DNA from: Palsa-744 sp963734815
GTDB taxonomy: Bacteria; Actinomycetota; Thermoleophilia; Solirubrobacterales; Solirubrobacteraceae
Length of the DNA stretch: 64,000 nucleotides
NCBI GenBank assembly: GCA_963734815.1
Contig: CAVTIH010000002.1
Span: 372,001 to 436,000, forward strand
Direction: 5' to 3'
Position numbers and translations under genes: made by a program. Position 1 is the stretch's first letter, and each line of letters begins with the position of its first letter. The notes under the pieces are model-generated. The model made no database searches, was not told the origin of the DNA, and saw nothing but the letters and a program-made list of their open reading frames with translations. This document shows, piece after piece, positions 36,926 through 46,597 of this stretch.

Positions 36926-37305
36926 TCACCCCCAATCCGGGAACGCAACGCCGCAAGCGCCTCGAGCGAGAGGTCGTAGACGACGGTCGCACCCTCATCG
37001 GCCAGCCGCTGAAGGCACGGGCGTCGAGCACTCGCCCGGCTGGCCGCACTCGACCCACCAGGCGATGGCCCTTGAACCGCTGGAGCTCGTCGACGTCCGC
37101 GCCTGCCAGCGTCATCGCCCTCATCCCAGAAATCGATGATCGCGTCCTCCGGGATGCGGTAATGCCCGCCGGGGAGCCTGCGGCAGGCAAGAAGACCCGA
37201 GGCTATATAGCGACGCAGCGTGCGCTCGTGCACCCCGAGCGCGGCCGCTGCCTCCCTGGTAGTCAAGAGCCGGACCTTCGGACGCGGGGTTCTGACTGTG
37301 CCCAT
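36922..37305 (-). CDS. xis: Excisionase-like MerR-type HTH protein
   Basis: This 127-residue protein starts at ATG 37305. Residues about 12-55 are the excisionase/MerR-like HTH (LLTTREAAAALGVHERTLRRYIASGLL, then GGHYRIPEDAIIDFW). The C-terminal half is Ala/Arg-rich, with a helical end (VVYDLSLEALAALRSRI). It overlaps the integrase start by 4 nt. The pair is the standard int/xis arrangement, upstream gene first. It probably sets the direction of recombination and may repress int. The gene symbol reflects role by position. Confidence 0.75.
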   Translation of the reverse strand: MGTVRTPRPKVRLLTTREAAAALGVHERTLRRYIASGLLACRRLPGGHYRIPEDAIIDFWDEGDDAGRRGRRRAPAVQGPSPGGSSAASRASARRPCLQRLADEGATVVYDLSLEALAALRSRIGGE

Positions 37306-37685
37306 GGTCCGCCCATCGAAGAGCGCCGCTCTTCTCCCCCCGTGGACTTGTCCGGGCTCCCACCTCTCGCAGACCCCTCGGGAATCCAACGCCAGCCCGA
37401 TCCACCAGCCAAGCCCTGGACTGCCCGCAGCCTCACTCGGCGGCCATTGTGAAGTCGAGGCAGGCTCCCAGCAGAGCGATCTGCCCTGCGAGGCGTACGG
37501 GGAGAGTCCACGGCCGTCGGCGAGCTGCGCTCCGGTGGTCTGCGGCAACCCGATCCCGTGGCAGCAGGGTGGCAGCAGATTCGCGACCTTCTTGCCCGCA
37601 GACGCCCGCGCCTGTCCTCGCCGCGCACGACTCTCTACGTCCCCGAACCCATGTCTCAGAGCCATATTCGGCTCCACGAAGTAAA
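37306..37685. other. Island end between xis and tRNA-Gly
   Basis: No gene seen. This stretch must contain the promoter of the xis-int pair and the integrase arm sites, but I could not pick out clear repeats. Confidence 0.5.
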
Positions 37686-37729
37686 AGCGGCGGACGAGGT
37701 TCGAACTCGCGACCTCAAGCTTGGGAAGC
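37686..37729 (-). repeat. Attachment-site copy within tRNA-Gly
   Basis: The same 44 bases as 25810-25853. Here they form the 3' part of an intact tRNA gene. Confidence 0.88.
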
Positions 37730-37758
37730 TTGCGCTCTACCAACTGAGCTACCACCGC
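37686..37758 (-). tRNA. tRNA-Gly(CCC)
   Basis: On the - strand a full cloverleaf folds. The acceptor arm is GCGGTGG paired with CCGCCGC, followed by discriminator T. The D arm begins TAGCTCAGTTGG. The anticodon arm CAAGC/GCTTG encloses TTCCCAA with anticodon CCC. The T arm contains GGTTCGAAC on the opposite strand. No CCA is encoded. It serves as integration site of the island. Confidence 0.93.
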
Positions 37759-37825
37759 ACACAAGTGCATATTACGCCCTCCCGGCGGTCGAGCCGGCCC
37801 GCCGGCGGCACGCGCTGGCCCGCCG

Positions 37826-38404
37826 ATGATCACCGCCCTCTACCCTTCGATGCTCGTGAAACGACTGCTCCTCCCCGCTCTCGCCTCGCTGCTCGGCGCC
37901 GCCTTCCTCGGACTGCTGATCTATGGGGTCACCCACGAGGCACCCAGTCGCACCATCGATCAGGCACTCGCCGACGGCCAGCAGCCGCTCGCGCCGCAGG
38001 CCGCCGAGCGGCTGCCCGTCCTCGCCGGTCACGGCGACTCCTCGCTCGCCGCCTACCGCGGGCGGGTGGTGGTGCTCAACTTCTGGGCCTCCTGGTGCCC
38101 CCCCTGCGAGGCCGAGGCGCCCGCGATGGAGCGGCTGCAGCACCAACTCGAACGCCACCACGCGACCGTGCTCGGGGTCACCGACGAGGATGTGGCCTCC
38201 GAATCGCTGAAGTTCGTGCGCGAACACCACCTGACCTACCCCAACCTGCGCGACGCCGGCGGGGAATACGCCCGGCTCTACGGCACCGCCGAGCTGCCCG
38301 AGAGCTTTCTGATCGACCCCTCTGGGCACATCACCGCCGATTCGCGTAGCGAGATCGAAGCGCCGTTCGTGCAGAAGGCGCTGCGCCTCGCGGAGAGCGC
38401 GTGA
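37826..38404 (+). CDS. ccmG: Thioredoxin-like thiol-disulfide protein (CcmG/ResA/TlpA type)
   Basis: This 192-residue protein has one N-terminal membrane anchor (LLLPALASLLGAAFLGLLIYGV) and a periplasm- or exterior-facing thioredoxin fold. The active site WASWCPPC is at residues about 87-94, with both cysteines present. The cis-Pro segment is AELPESFLIDPSG. Such proteins reduce apocytochrome c or other exported disulfides. The next gene is a CcmH-like protein, supporting a role in cytochrome c maturation. ATG 37826 is used; ATG 37850 is an alternative, and neither has a clear ribosome site. It starts 68 nt from the tRNA, on the opposite strand. Confidence 0.82.
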   Translation: MITALYPSMLVKRLLLPALASLLGAAFLGLLIYGVTHEAPSRTIDQALADGQQPLAPQAAERLPVLAGHGDSSLAAYRGRVVVLNFWASWCPPCEAEAPAMERLQHQLERHHATVLGVTDEDVASESLKFVREHHLTYPNLRDAGGEYARLYGTAELPESFLIDPSGHITADSRSEIEAPFVQKALRLAESA

Positions 38405-38505
38405 GGGCACCCACCGGTCTGCCTCGCTGCATCCGCCCCGGGGCGCGACGCCCCGGGGCCGCCAGCCCCGGTCCCGCTAGCCCGGGACCACACCTCGCTG
38501 CGCGG

Positions 38506-39006
38506 ATGCGACCCCAGGCCCCACCCTTGGCCGCACTCGCGCTCGGGGCTCTGCTGCTCGCCCTTGCGCTCCAAGCCGCCACCTCACCCGCGCTGGCCGT
38601 TGCGGCCCGCACGACGCTACCGGTTATGGAAAGCCAGGTGATGTGCGTCACCTGCAAAATCTCGCTACAGGTCGCCCAGTCGCCGCAGGCCGACCGCGAG
38701 CGAGCGTTCATCCAGCGCCTGATCGATGCGGGGCTCACCGAGGCGCAGATCAAGCGGGCGCTGGTGCGCGAATACGGGCCGACGGTGCTCGCTCTCCCCA
38801 GTACGCACGGGTTCGACCTCGCCGTATACGTCGTCCCGCCCTGCGTGGTGCTCGCGCTGCTCGGCCTGCTGGCGCTGCTGCTGCCCCGCTGGCGCCGCCG
38901 CGCCCGCGCCACCCCCGCAGGCGGAGAGGCACTCCTCCATTCCCCCCCGGTGCTGAGCCCTTCCGAGGAAGCCCGGCTGAACGCCGACATCGCGCGCTTC
39001 GACTAA
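38506..39006 (+). CDS. ccmH: CcmH-like cytochrome c maturation protein
   Basis: This 166-residue protein starts at ATG 38506, where a good signal peptide begins (MRPQAPPLAALALGALLLAL). An upstream GTG at 38401 overlaps the previous stop, but the codons between are Pro/Gly-rich and form a strong GC hairpin. The motif VMCVTCKISLQVAQSPQADRERAFI carries the paired Cys of CcmH (CxxC). LVREYGPTVLALP follows, then a second hydrophobic segment (YVVPPCVVLALLGLLALLLP). CcmH-type proteins hold apocytochrome c for haem attachment. It forms an operon with the thioredoxin-like gene and is convergent with argS, 10 nt away. Confidence 0.8.
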   Translation: MRPQAPPLAALALGALLLALALQAATSPALAVAARTTLPVMESQVMCVTCKISLQVAQSPQADRERAFIQRLIDAGLTEAQIKRALVREYGPTVLALPSTHGFDLAVYVVPPCVVLALLGLLALLLPRWRRRARATPAGGEALLHSPPVLSPSEEARLNADIARFD

Positions 39007-39016
39007 GCCTAAGCGC

Positions 39017-40858
<1,842 letters not shown>

Positions 40859-40947
40859 CGTAGGAAAATGTCGCTTGTCACGAGGCACACCATCTCATGG
40901 GGGGGTCGCTGTTGCGAAAGAGGCCAAGGCTGGGCTGGCCTGGCATC

Positions 40948-41388
40948 TCAATAGTGGTAGGGCTCGCCCGCAAGGATCTTATGCGCGCGGTAGAGCTGCT
41001 CGAGCAACACCACCCATGCGAGCTGGTGGGGCAGTGTCATCGCACCCAGCGACAAGCGGTGGTGGACCCGCTGCAGCGGCGGCGCGCCGAAGGGACCCCC
41101 AACCACGAACGCCACATCGGCGCCCGCCTGGCGACGCTCCTCGAGGAAGGCACTGAAGGCGACGCTGTCGTACGCGACCCCCTCCGCGGCCAGCAGCGAC
41201 ACAAACGCCCCCTGCGGGATCCGCCGCGCCACCGCCTCGGAAGTGCGCACCTCCACCAGCTCCAGCTTCACATAACGGGAGAGCAGACGACTGTAGTGGG
41301 CCACGTCGTCGGCGAACGGAGGCCGTATCCGCGCCTCCCCCACGACTGTCACGAGCACCCGCGACCCACCACCCTCAACACCGACCAC
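40948..41388 (-). CDS. rlmH: 23S rRNA pseudouridine-1915 N3-methyltransferase
   Basis: This protein of about 146 residues or slightly fewer starts at 41388; a later GTG at 41358 gives the usual N-terminus. SPOUT-knot motifs are visible: PFADDVAHYSRLLSRYVKLELVEV, AFVVGGPFGAPPLQRV (the FxxGGxxG-like SAM loop) and LSLGAMTLPHQLAWVVLLEQLYRAHKILAGEPYHY at the C-terminus, which is diagnostic of RlmH. It methylates the pseudouridine in helix 69 of 23S rRNA using SAM. A 24-bp tandem repeat lies just upstream. Confidence 0.93.
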   Translation of the reverse strand: MVGVEGGGSRVLVTVVGEARIRPPFADDVAHYSRLLSRYVKLELVEVRTSEAVARRIPQGAFVSLLAAEGVAYDSVAFSAFLEERRQAGADVAFVVGGPFGAPPLQRVHHRLSLGAMTLPHQLAWVVLLEQLYRAHKILAGEPYHY

Positions 41389-41400
41389 CCACGACGATCA

Positions 41401-41459
41401 AAGCCCGCCATCCAGGACGATCGAAAGCCCGCCATCCAGGACGATCGAAAGCCCGCCGT
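41401..41459. repeat. 24-bp tandem repeat, two and a half copies
   Basis: AAGCCCGCCATCCAGGACG begins each unit at 41401 and 41425, with a partial third at 41449. It lies between the divergent rlmH and DUF3467-type genes, close to both starts. Confidence 0.85.
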
Positions 41460-41517
41460 CCACGGTCATCAACGTCCGCTGTCCGCGCTCGCCCGCACGG
41501 GTTGCGATACTAGCCCT

Positions 41518-41838
41518 GTGAACGACGACGATCCAGGCGCGGAGCGCCACATAAACATTCACCTGTCCCCCGAGATCATGGGGGGCGTATATGCCAACTT
41601 CGCCAACGTCAGCCACTCGGACTACGAGTTCACGGTGACCTTCGCCCGCGTCGACCACGAGGTCGAGGCCGAAGAGGTTCCCGGCGTGGTCGTCTCCCGC
41701 GTCAACCTCTCCCCGCGCTTCATGCGCGAGCTGATCGACGCGATGGAGGACAACTACTCCAAGTGGCGCACCCGCGAGGGCATCAAGAACCTGCCCGAGT
41801 ACGGCGGCGGGGATGCGGGAGACGGCGAGGAGGCCTGA
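41518..41838 (+). CDS. DUF3467-family protein
   Basis: This 106-residue protein starts at GTG 41518. The sequence INIHLSPEIMGGVYANFANVSHSDYEFTVTF, then SRVNLSPRFMRELIDAMEDNYSKW, is the typical pattern of DUF3467: a beta strand after GGxYAN and a helix after the SP motif. The function is unknown. No membrane segment or signal is present. It is divergent from rlmH and separated from it by a short repeat. The acidic Gly-rich tail is not conserved in character. Confidence 0.78.
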   Translation: MNDDDPGAERHINIHLSPEIMGGVYANFANVSHSDYEFTVTFARVDHEVEAEEVPGVVVSRVNLSPRFMRELIDAMEDNYSKWRTREGIKNLPEYGGGDAGDGEEA

Positions 41839-42019
41839 CCACCCGCGAGGCATGACCCGCACCGGGCTGCGGTGTTATTTTTGGACCTACCAAATAAGAA
41901 TAAGACTCAGTCTCATATGGTAGGGGCGCAAAAAAGATCGTTGCCTGCGCCGTGGCCAGAACGAGTATAGCTATAGTATTTCCCACCGACCGCGCCTCCG
42001 TGTTCCCTACCCTGCAACG
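41839..42019. promoter_or_regulatory. AT-rich intergenic stretch with palindromes and a promoter candidate
   Basis: This is markedly AT-richer than its surroundings. AGACTCAGTCT (about 41903-41913) is an odd-centred palindrome, framed by CTACCA (41887) and TGGTAG (41917). A -35-like TTGCCT (41941) and -10-like TATAGC (41966), 19 nt apart, precede the phosphoesterase gene. Hypothetical. Confidence 0.35.
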
Positions 42020-42751
42020 ATGAAGGTCGCGATCGTCTCTGACATCCACGGCAACCGGCACGCCTTCGAGGCGGTGCTCGAGGCCGTCGCCACGAGCGAC
42101 GCCGCCGAGCTGTGGTGCCTCGGCGATCTTGTCGGCTACGGCGGCGACCCCGACGCGTGTGTGGCGCTTGCGCGCGAGCACGCCGCGGTGTGTCTCGCCG
42201 GCAACCACGACCTCGCGGCGATCGGCACGCTGCCGCTGTCGGACTTTTCGCGCGGCGCCAGCCTCTCGCTGCAGTGGACACAAGAGGTGCTCGACCCCAA
42301 CAGCCGCTCGTTTCTCGCCGGCCTGCGCTCCGAGGGCCACGAGGGCCCCGTCGGGCTCTACCACGCCAGCCCCCGCGATCCGGTGTGGGAGTACGTGCTC
42401 TCCACGCTGCTCGCCGAACTCTGCCTCGATCGCCTGCGCGAGCGGGTCGGGCTGATCGGACATTCGCACGTGGCGCTCTCGTTCGGGCGCATCCCCGGAC
42501 AGCTCGCCTCCGGCGGGCCGCACCGCGACGGAACCGAGCTCGACCTCCGCGATGGCGAGTGGCTGCTCAACCCCGGCAGCGTCGGTCAACCCCGCGACAG
42601 CGACCCGCGCGCGGCGTGGCTGCTGCTCGATACCGACAACTGGGCCGCCTCCTACCGGCGCACTCCCTACGACGTCGCCGGCGCCGCGGCGGCGATCCGC
42701 GCCGCGCGCCTACCCGACTCGCTCGCCGAGCGGCTGGAGTACGGTCAGTGA
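42020..42751 (+). CDS. YfcE/MJ0936-type calcineurin-like phosphoesterase
   Basis: This 243-residue protein starts at ATG 42020. All five metallophosphoesterase motifs are seen: VSDIHGNRHAFEAVL (D-x-H), CLGDLVGYGGDPD (GDxxxxG), LAGNHDLA (GNHD), GLIGHSHVALS (GH) and NPGSVGQPRD (final motif). This family binds two metals and cleaves phosphodiesters or phosphomonoesters; the physiological substrate is not known. Its stop overlaps the GTG of the lipoprotein gene, and with the kinase gene it forms a three-gene coupled operon. Confidence 0.9.
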   Translation: MKVAIVSDIHGNRHAFEAVLEAVATSDAAELWCLGDLVGYGGDPDACVALAREHAAVCLAGNHDLAAIGTLPLSDFSRGASLSLQWTQEVLDPNSRSFLAGLRSEGHEGPVGLYHASPRDPVWEYVLSTLLAELCLDRLRERVGLIGHSHVALSFGRIPGQLASGGPHRDGTELDLRDGEWLLNPGSVGQPRDSDPRAAWLLLDTDNWAASYRRTPYDVAGAAAAIRAARLPDSLAERLEYGQ

Positions 42752-43398
42752 CGGTGCGCCGCCTCATCGCACTCCTGCCCGCCGGCCTGCTCGGGGTGAG
42801 CGCGGCCGTGCTCGTCTCCTGCGGCAGCTCCGGCGCGGGGCTGATCCCCTCGGAGAACGCCGGGCCGTTGGTGGCTGACTTCCAGAAGGTGGAACAGGCG
42901 GCGCTGAAGGGCGGCGGCGACTGCGCGCCCACCGAAGCGGCGCTGCGCACCACCGAACACGACTTCGCGGCGCTGCCGGCGAGCGTCGACGCCGGCCTGC
43001 GTGCGAGGCTGCAACAGGGAATCTCGCATCTGCATGGACAGGCGCTCGAACTCTGCACGCAGCCGCTCAGCACGACGACCGGGGAGTCGACCTCCACCAC
43101 GCCCACCACGCCTCCCCCTGCCGCAACCAAAACCACGACGACGACCCCGCCCACCAGCACGACTCCACCGACCTCCACCACCACGGGTACCAGCACCGCG
43201 CCCACGGGCACCACTCCGAGCTCCGGCGCCGAAGGCGGCACTTCGCCGGAAGTCGGCAGCAGCGAAGGCAAAGCCGGGGAAGGCGGCGCCGGCGCCAGCC
43301 CGGGAGGGCTTGGCGGTGGCGAAGCCACCGAAGGCGCCAACAACGGCGGCGCGGCCGGCCCCAGTGGAGGCACGGGCAGCGGCGGGAGCGGACAGTGA
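42748..43398 (+). CDS. Exported lipoprotein with Thr/Pro and Gly-rich tail
   Basis: This 216-residue protein starts at GTG 42748, overlapping the previous stop by 4 nt. The N-terminus is a lipoprotein signal (LIALLPAGLLGVSAAVLVSCGSS, lipobox VSC with Cys near residue 25). A helical region of about 80 residues follows (PLVADFQKVEQAALKGGGDC). The rest is low-complexity: Thr/Pro-rich, then Gly/Ala/Ser-rich, like a wall-spanning linker. Its stop overlaps the kinase start. It may be the external partner of the kinase; the function is unknown. Confidence 0.75.
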   Translation: MTVRRLIALLPAGLLGVSAAVLVSCGSSGAGLIPSENAGPLVADFQKVEQAALKGGGDCAPTEAALRTTEHDFAALPASVDAGLRARLQQGISHLHGQALELCTQPLSTTTGESTSTTPTTPPPAATKTTTTTPPTSTTPPTSTTTGTSTAPTGTTPSSGAEGGTSPEVGSSEGKAGEGGAGASPGGLGGGEATEGANNGGAAGPSGGTGSGGSGQ

Positions 43399-44651
43399 GC
43401 GCCACCGAGATCGCCGGGCGCTACCGTCTGGAGAGCCGGCTGGGATACGGGGGCATGTCGACGGTGCACCTGGCCTTCGACCTACGCTTGGAGCGTCGCG
43501 TCGCGGTGAAGCTGCTCGCCGAGCACCTCGCCGAGGATCCCACGTTCGTCTCCCGCTTCCAACGCGAGGCGCAGGCGGCGGCGCGCCTCGTGCACCCCAA
43601 CATCGTGCAGGTGTTCGACTCGGGCCTGGACGAGCGCGCCCACCAGCACTTCATCGTGATGGAGTACATCGAGGGCCAGTCGTGCGCTGAGATCCTGCGC
43701 GATGAGGGGTGGGTCGAGGTGGAACAGGCCGCCTCGGTCATCGAGCAGGCGTGCGAGGGCCTGCACTACGCCCACCGCCACGGGGTGGTGCACCGCGACG
43801 TCAAGCCCGGCAACCTGCTGCGTTCGCTCGAGGGGGAGATCAAGCTCGCCGACTTCGGGATCGCCAAGGCGACCGAGCAGTCGAGCATCACCCAGGTGGG
43901 CTCGGTGCTGGGCACCGCCGCCTACCTGGCTCCCGAGCAGGCTCGAGGCGAGGAGGCCGGCCCACCCGCGGACCTCTATGCGCTGGGGGTGGTCACCTAC
44001 CAGCTGATCTCCGGACGCCTCCCCTACGAGGCGACCTCACTCACCGAGCTGGCGCTCAAGCAGCAGCAGGAGGAGCCGCCGCTGCTCGACACGCTGGTCG
44101 CCTCCGCCAGCCCCGAGCTCGCGGAGGCAGTGGCGATCGCGCTCGCGCTCGACCCCCGCGATCGCTACCGCAACGCGCGCGAAATGGGCCGCGCGGTAAG
44201 CGACGCCCAGCACGGCATTGCGCCCGTGGAGCCAGGCGCGGGCGGAGCGGGCAGGACAGGCGGGGCACGCTCGCGTCACGCCACCGCAGCCACCAGTCTG
44301 CTCGCCGCCGGAGCCGCCAGTGCGGGGGCGAGCGCGGCAGGGACGGGCGTCACCGGCCGGACACGCGCGCTGACTCGCGGGGGCAATGTGGCCCCCCGCC
44401 AACCGCGGCCGGGACCACCCCCGCACCAAGCCGAGCCGCTCGCGGCCGCTCGCACGGGGCGCGACTCCTCGCGTGGGCGGCGACTCTTTATGACGCTCTT
44501 CGCCCTACTGCTGCTCGCGGTTGTGATCGTCGCGATCATCGTCGCCACCGCACCCCCCGCCACCAGGGTCACGCTGCGCGAAGTCTCATACAACGACGTC
44601 GAACAGACCGCCGCTGCGCTGCAGCAGCTGGTCAACGCAAACATCAAGTAG
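43395..44651 (+). CDS. PknB-type serine/threonine protein kinase
   Basis: This 418-residue protein starts at GTG 43395, overlapping the lipoprotein stop. The kinase domain (about 9-270) has the Gly loop LGYGGMSTV, Lys39 in RRVAVKLL, HRDVKPGNLL (catalytic Asp135, Asn140) and LADFGIAK (Asp153). APEQARGE follows at the activation loop. The juxtamembrane linker is Ala/Gly/Arg-rich. One transmembrane helix lies at about 370-390 (LFMTLFALLLLAVVIVAIIVA), with only about 30 residues outside and no PASTA domains. It phosphorylates Ser/Thr in the cytosol. The short exterior suggests it senses through a partner, possibly the neighbouring lipoprotein. Confidence 0.92.
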   Translation: MSATEIAGRYRLESRLGYGGMSTVHLAFDLRLERRVAVKLLAEHLAEDPTFVSRFQREAQAAARLVHPNIVQVFDSGLDERAHQHFIVMEYIEGQSCAEILRDEGWVEVEQAASVIEQACEGLHYAHRHGVVHRDVKPGNLLRSLEGEIKLADFGIAKATEQSSITQVGSVLGTAAYLAPEQARGEEAGPPADLYALGVVTYQLISGRLPYEATSLTELALKQQQEEPPLLDTLVASASPELAEAVAIALALDPRDRYRNAREMGRAVSDAQHGIAPVEPGAGGAGRTGGARSRHATAATSLLAAGAASAGASAAGTGVTGRTRALTRGGNVAPRQPRPGPPPHQAEPLAAARTGRDSSRGRRLFMTLFALLLLAVVIVAIIVATAPPATRVTLREVSYNDVEQTAAALQQLVNANIK

Positions 44652-45855
44652 TAGGCGACGCCCCCGCCCGCAGCGCGGCGGCGACCTCGGGGAGGCGCCC
44701 AGCGAGGATCGCGCCGCGCAGGTCGGCCATCAGACGGGCGAGGAAGGCGAGGTTGTGCAGCGTCAGCAGCCGCATCCCTGTGAGCTCGCCGGCGCGCACG
44801 AGGTAGGAGAGGTAGGCGCGCGAGAGACCGCGCGAACAGGCGGGGCAAGGGCAGCCATCCAGCAGCGGCTCCTCCGAGTCCCGCCAGCGGCCCTTGTGGA
44901 GGTCCAGGCGCCAACGGCCCGCCGGGTCGGGCACGAGCGCGGTGCCGTGGCGGCCGAGGCGGGTGGGCATCGCGCAGTCGAAGGTGTCGATCCCGAGCTC
45001 CACGCCCGCGATCAGGTCGTCCACCTCGCCGATCCCCAGCAGGTGGCGGGGCAGCGGCTCGCGCGCGCCGCCGAGCTCGCCGGTGGCGTAGCCGACCACT
45101 TCATACATCTGCTCCTTGCTCGCCCCCAACGAGCCGCCGATCGCCACGCCGTGGCAGCCGCTCGCCGCGACCGTGCGCGCGGAGGCGCGGCGTAGGTCCT
45201 CGTGGACGCCGCCCTGCACGATCCCGTACACCAGCTGCTCGGGGGGGCCATGCTCGGCGTGCCAACTCAGGCAGCGATCCAGCCAGCGATGGGTCCGCTC
45301 GGTCGAGCGCTCGGTGTATGCGCGGTCCACGTGGAACGGGGTGCACTCGTCGAACACCAGCGCGATGTCCGAGCGCAGCGCGGCCTGCACCTCCATCGAG
45401 CCCTCGGGCGAGAGGAAGTACTCGCGGCCATCCACGTAGGAGCGAAAGCGCACTCCCTCCTCCTCGATCGAGAGGATCGCACCGGTGCGCCCGCGAGACT
45501 TGCCCTGTCCCCCACCCCGCCCCTTGATCTCGTCCGCGACGGTGCCATGTCCCATCGAGAAGACCTGGAAGCCACCCGAGTCGGTGATGACGGGCCCCTC
45601 CCAGCCCATGAAGCCGCCGACGCCGCCGAAGCGCTCGATCAGCTCGGGGCCGGGGTTGAGCAGCAGGTGGAAGGTGTTGCCGAGCACCATCTCGTACCCC
45701 AGCGCGGCGACCTCCTCGGGCAGTAGACCTTTGACTGTGGCCTTCGTCGCGAGCGGCACGAACGCGGGGGTGCGCACGTCGCCCCGATGGGTGTGCAGCG
45801 TCGCGGCGCGGGCCCTCGACGCTGGATCGCGGGCTTCGATGGTCAGTGCGGTCAC
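44644..45855 (-). CDS. tgt: tRNA-guanine transglycosylase
   Basis: This 403-residue enzyme starts at ATG 45855. Catalytic segments: ITDSGGFQVFSMG (Asp92), ALVFDECTPFHVDR, YGIVQGGVHEDLRRASA, GVAIGGSLGASKEQMYEVV and GIDTFDCAMPTRLGRHG (nucleophile Asp). The zinc site is CPCPACSRGLSRAYLSYLV and a later LLTLHN. It exchanges guanine-34 for a queuosine precursor in Asp, Asn, His and Tyr tRNAs. A Gly/Arg-rich loop (GRGGGQGKSRGR) after the first motif is longer than usual. It overlaps the kinase gene end by 8 nt, convergently. Confidence 0.95.
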   Translation of the reverse strand: MTALTIEARDPASRARAATLHTHRGDVRTPAFVPLATKATVKGLLPEEVAALGYEMVLGNTFHLLLNPGPELIERFGGVGGFMGWEGPVITDSGGFQVFSMGHGTVADEIKGRGGGQGKSRGRTGAILSIEEEGVRFRSYVDGREYFLSPEGSMEVQAALRSDIALVFDECTPFHVDRAYTERSTERTHRWLDRCLSWHAEHGPPEQLVYGIVQGGVHEDLRRASARTVAASGCHGVAIGGSLGASKEQMYEVVGYATGELGGAREPLPRHLLGIGEVDDLIAGVELGIDTFDCAMPTRLGRHGTALVPDPAGRWRLDLHKGRWRDSEEPLLDGCPCPACSRGLSRAYLSYLVRAGELTGMRLLTLHNLAFLARLMADLRGAILAGRLPEVAAALRAGASPTT

Positions 45856-45901
45856 CGCGGCATCCTAGTTGGGAGCTTGGCGAGAGCCCTATCGTGAGGC
45901 A

Positions 45902-46588
45902 ATGCTCGCCTCGCTGATCGACGTCAACCACCTGGTCGAAGTCTCGGGCTACCCGATCCTCTTCCTGCTGGTGATGGCTGAGTCGGGCGGGGTGCCGGTG
46001 CCGGGTGAGACCGCGGTGATCGTAGGCGGTGTGCTGGCCAGCCGGGGCAAAATGAACATCGAGCTGGTGATCGCGGTGGCCGCGCTGGCGGCGATCGTGG
46101 GCGACAACATCGGCTACCAGATTGGCCGCAAGGGGGGACGCTGGCTGCTGGAACGGCCCGGCCCCTTCCGCCACCAGCGTCAGATGGTGGTGGAGACGGG
46201 CGAGCCGTTCTTCGAGCGCCACGGCCCGAAGGCGGTGTTCTTCGGGCGCTTCATCGTTGGTCTGCGCACGTGGGCGTCGTGGTTGGCGGGCGCCAACCAG
46301 ATGCGCTGGCGCACGTTCTTCCTGTGGAATGCGCTGGGGGGGATCTGCTGGGCGACCGGTGTGGGGCTGATCGCCTACTTCATCGGACAGTCGGCGAGCA
46401 ATGCGATCGCGACGTTCGGGATCTACGGCCTCGTGGCGGTGGTACTGGCGCTCGGAGGAGCGTTCATCCTGCACCGCCGCCACCGCCGTCAACAGCGGGC
46501 ACAGGAGGAGATGCGCCATCAGCTGGCGAGCGAAGCGGAGGAGTCCCAACGCCGTCAGCCAACAGTCGAGACCGTCGACAGGAGCTAG
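45902..46588 (+). CDS. DedA-family membrane protein
   Basis: This 228-residue protein starts at ATG 45902. It shows the DedA/SNARE-associated pattern: MAESGGVPVPGETAVIVGGVLAS, GDNIGYQIGRKGGRWLL, FFERHGPKAVFFGRFIVGLRTWASWLAGANQM, then two more helices and a basic, Gln/Arg-rich cytoplasmic tail. The conserved Glu, the GR/FxGRF..G.R and the Pro-Gly-Glu are all present. DedA proteins are membrane transporters or scramblases linked to lipid (undecaprenyl phosphate) flipping and membrane potential. It is divergent from tgt, with 46 nt between. Confidence 0.9.
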   Translation: MLASLIDVNHLVEVSGYPILFLLVMAESGGVPVPGETAVIVGGVLASRGKMNIELVIAVAALAAIVGDNIGYQIGRKGGRWLLERPGPFRHQRQMVVETGEPFFERHGPKAVFFGRFIVGLRTWASWLAGANQMRWRTFFLWNALGGICWATGVGLIAYFIGQSASNAIATFGIYGLVAVVLALGGAFILHRRHRRQQRAQEEMRHQLASEAEESQRRQPTVETVDRS

Positions 46589-46597
46589 AGAGAGCGT

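Larger units (their letters stand above)
25810..37729. mobile_element. Integrated island of about 11.9 kb in tRNA-Gly(CCC)
   Basis: Bounded by the 44-bp direct repeat described above. A tyrosine integrase and an excisionase-like gene lie next to the intact tRNA, as in most tRNA-borne integrative elements. The cargo includes a candidate toxin-antitoxin pair, an RHS gene with a TPR neighbour, an IS630 and a large recombinase-like gene. Internal rearrangement is evident near 28.0 and 32.9 kb. No conjugation or phage structural gene is seen. Confidence 0.8.

Noticed and set aside
37772..38410. 212-codon - strand frame opposite ccmG
   Set aside because: It is a shadow of a thioredoxin-fold gene with an intact CPPC motif.
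41398..41862. - strand frame opposite the DUF3467-type gene
   Set aside because: The + strand protein has the family pattern, while this frame has none.
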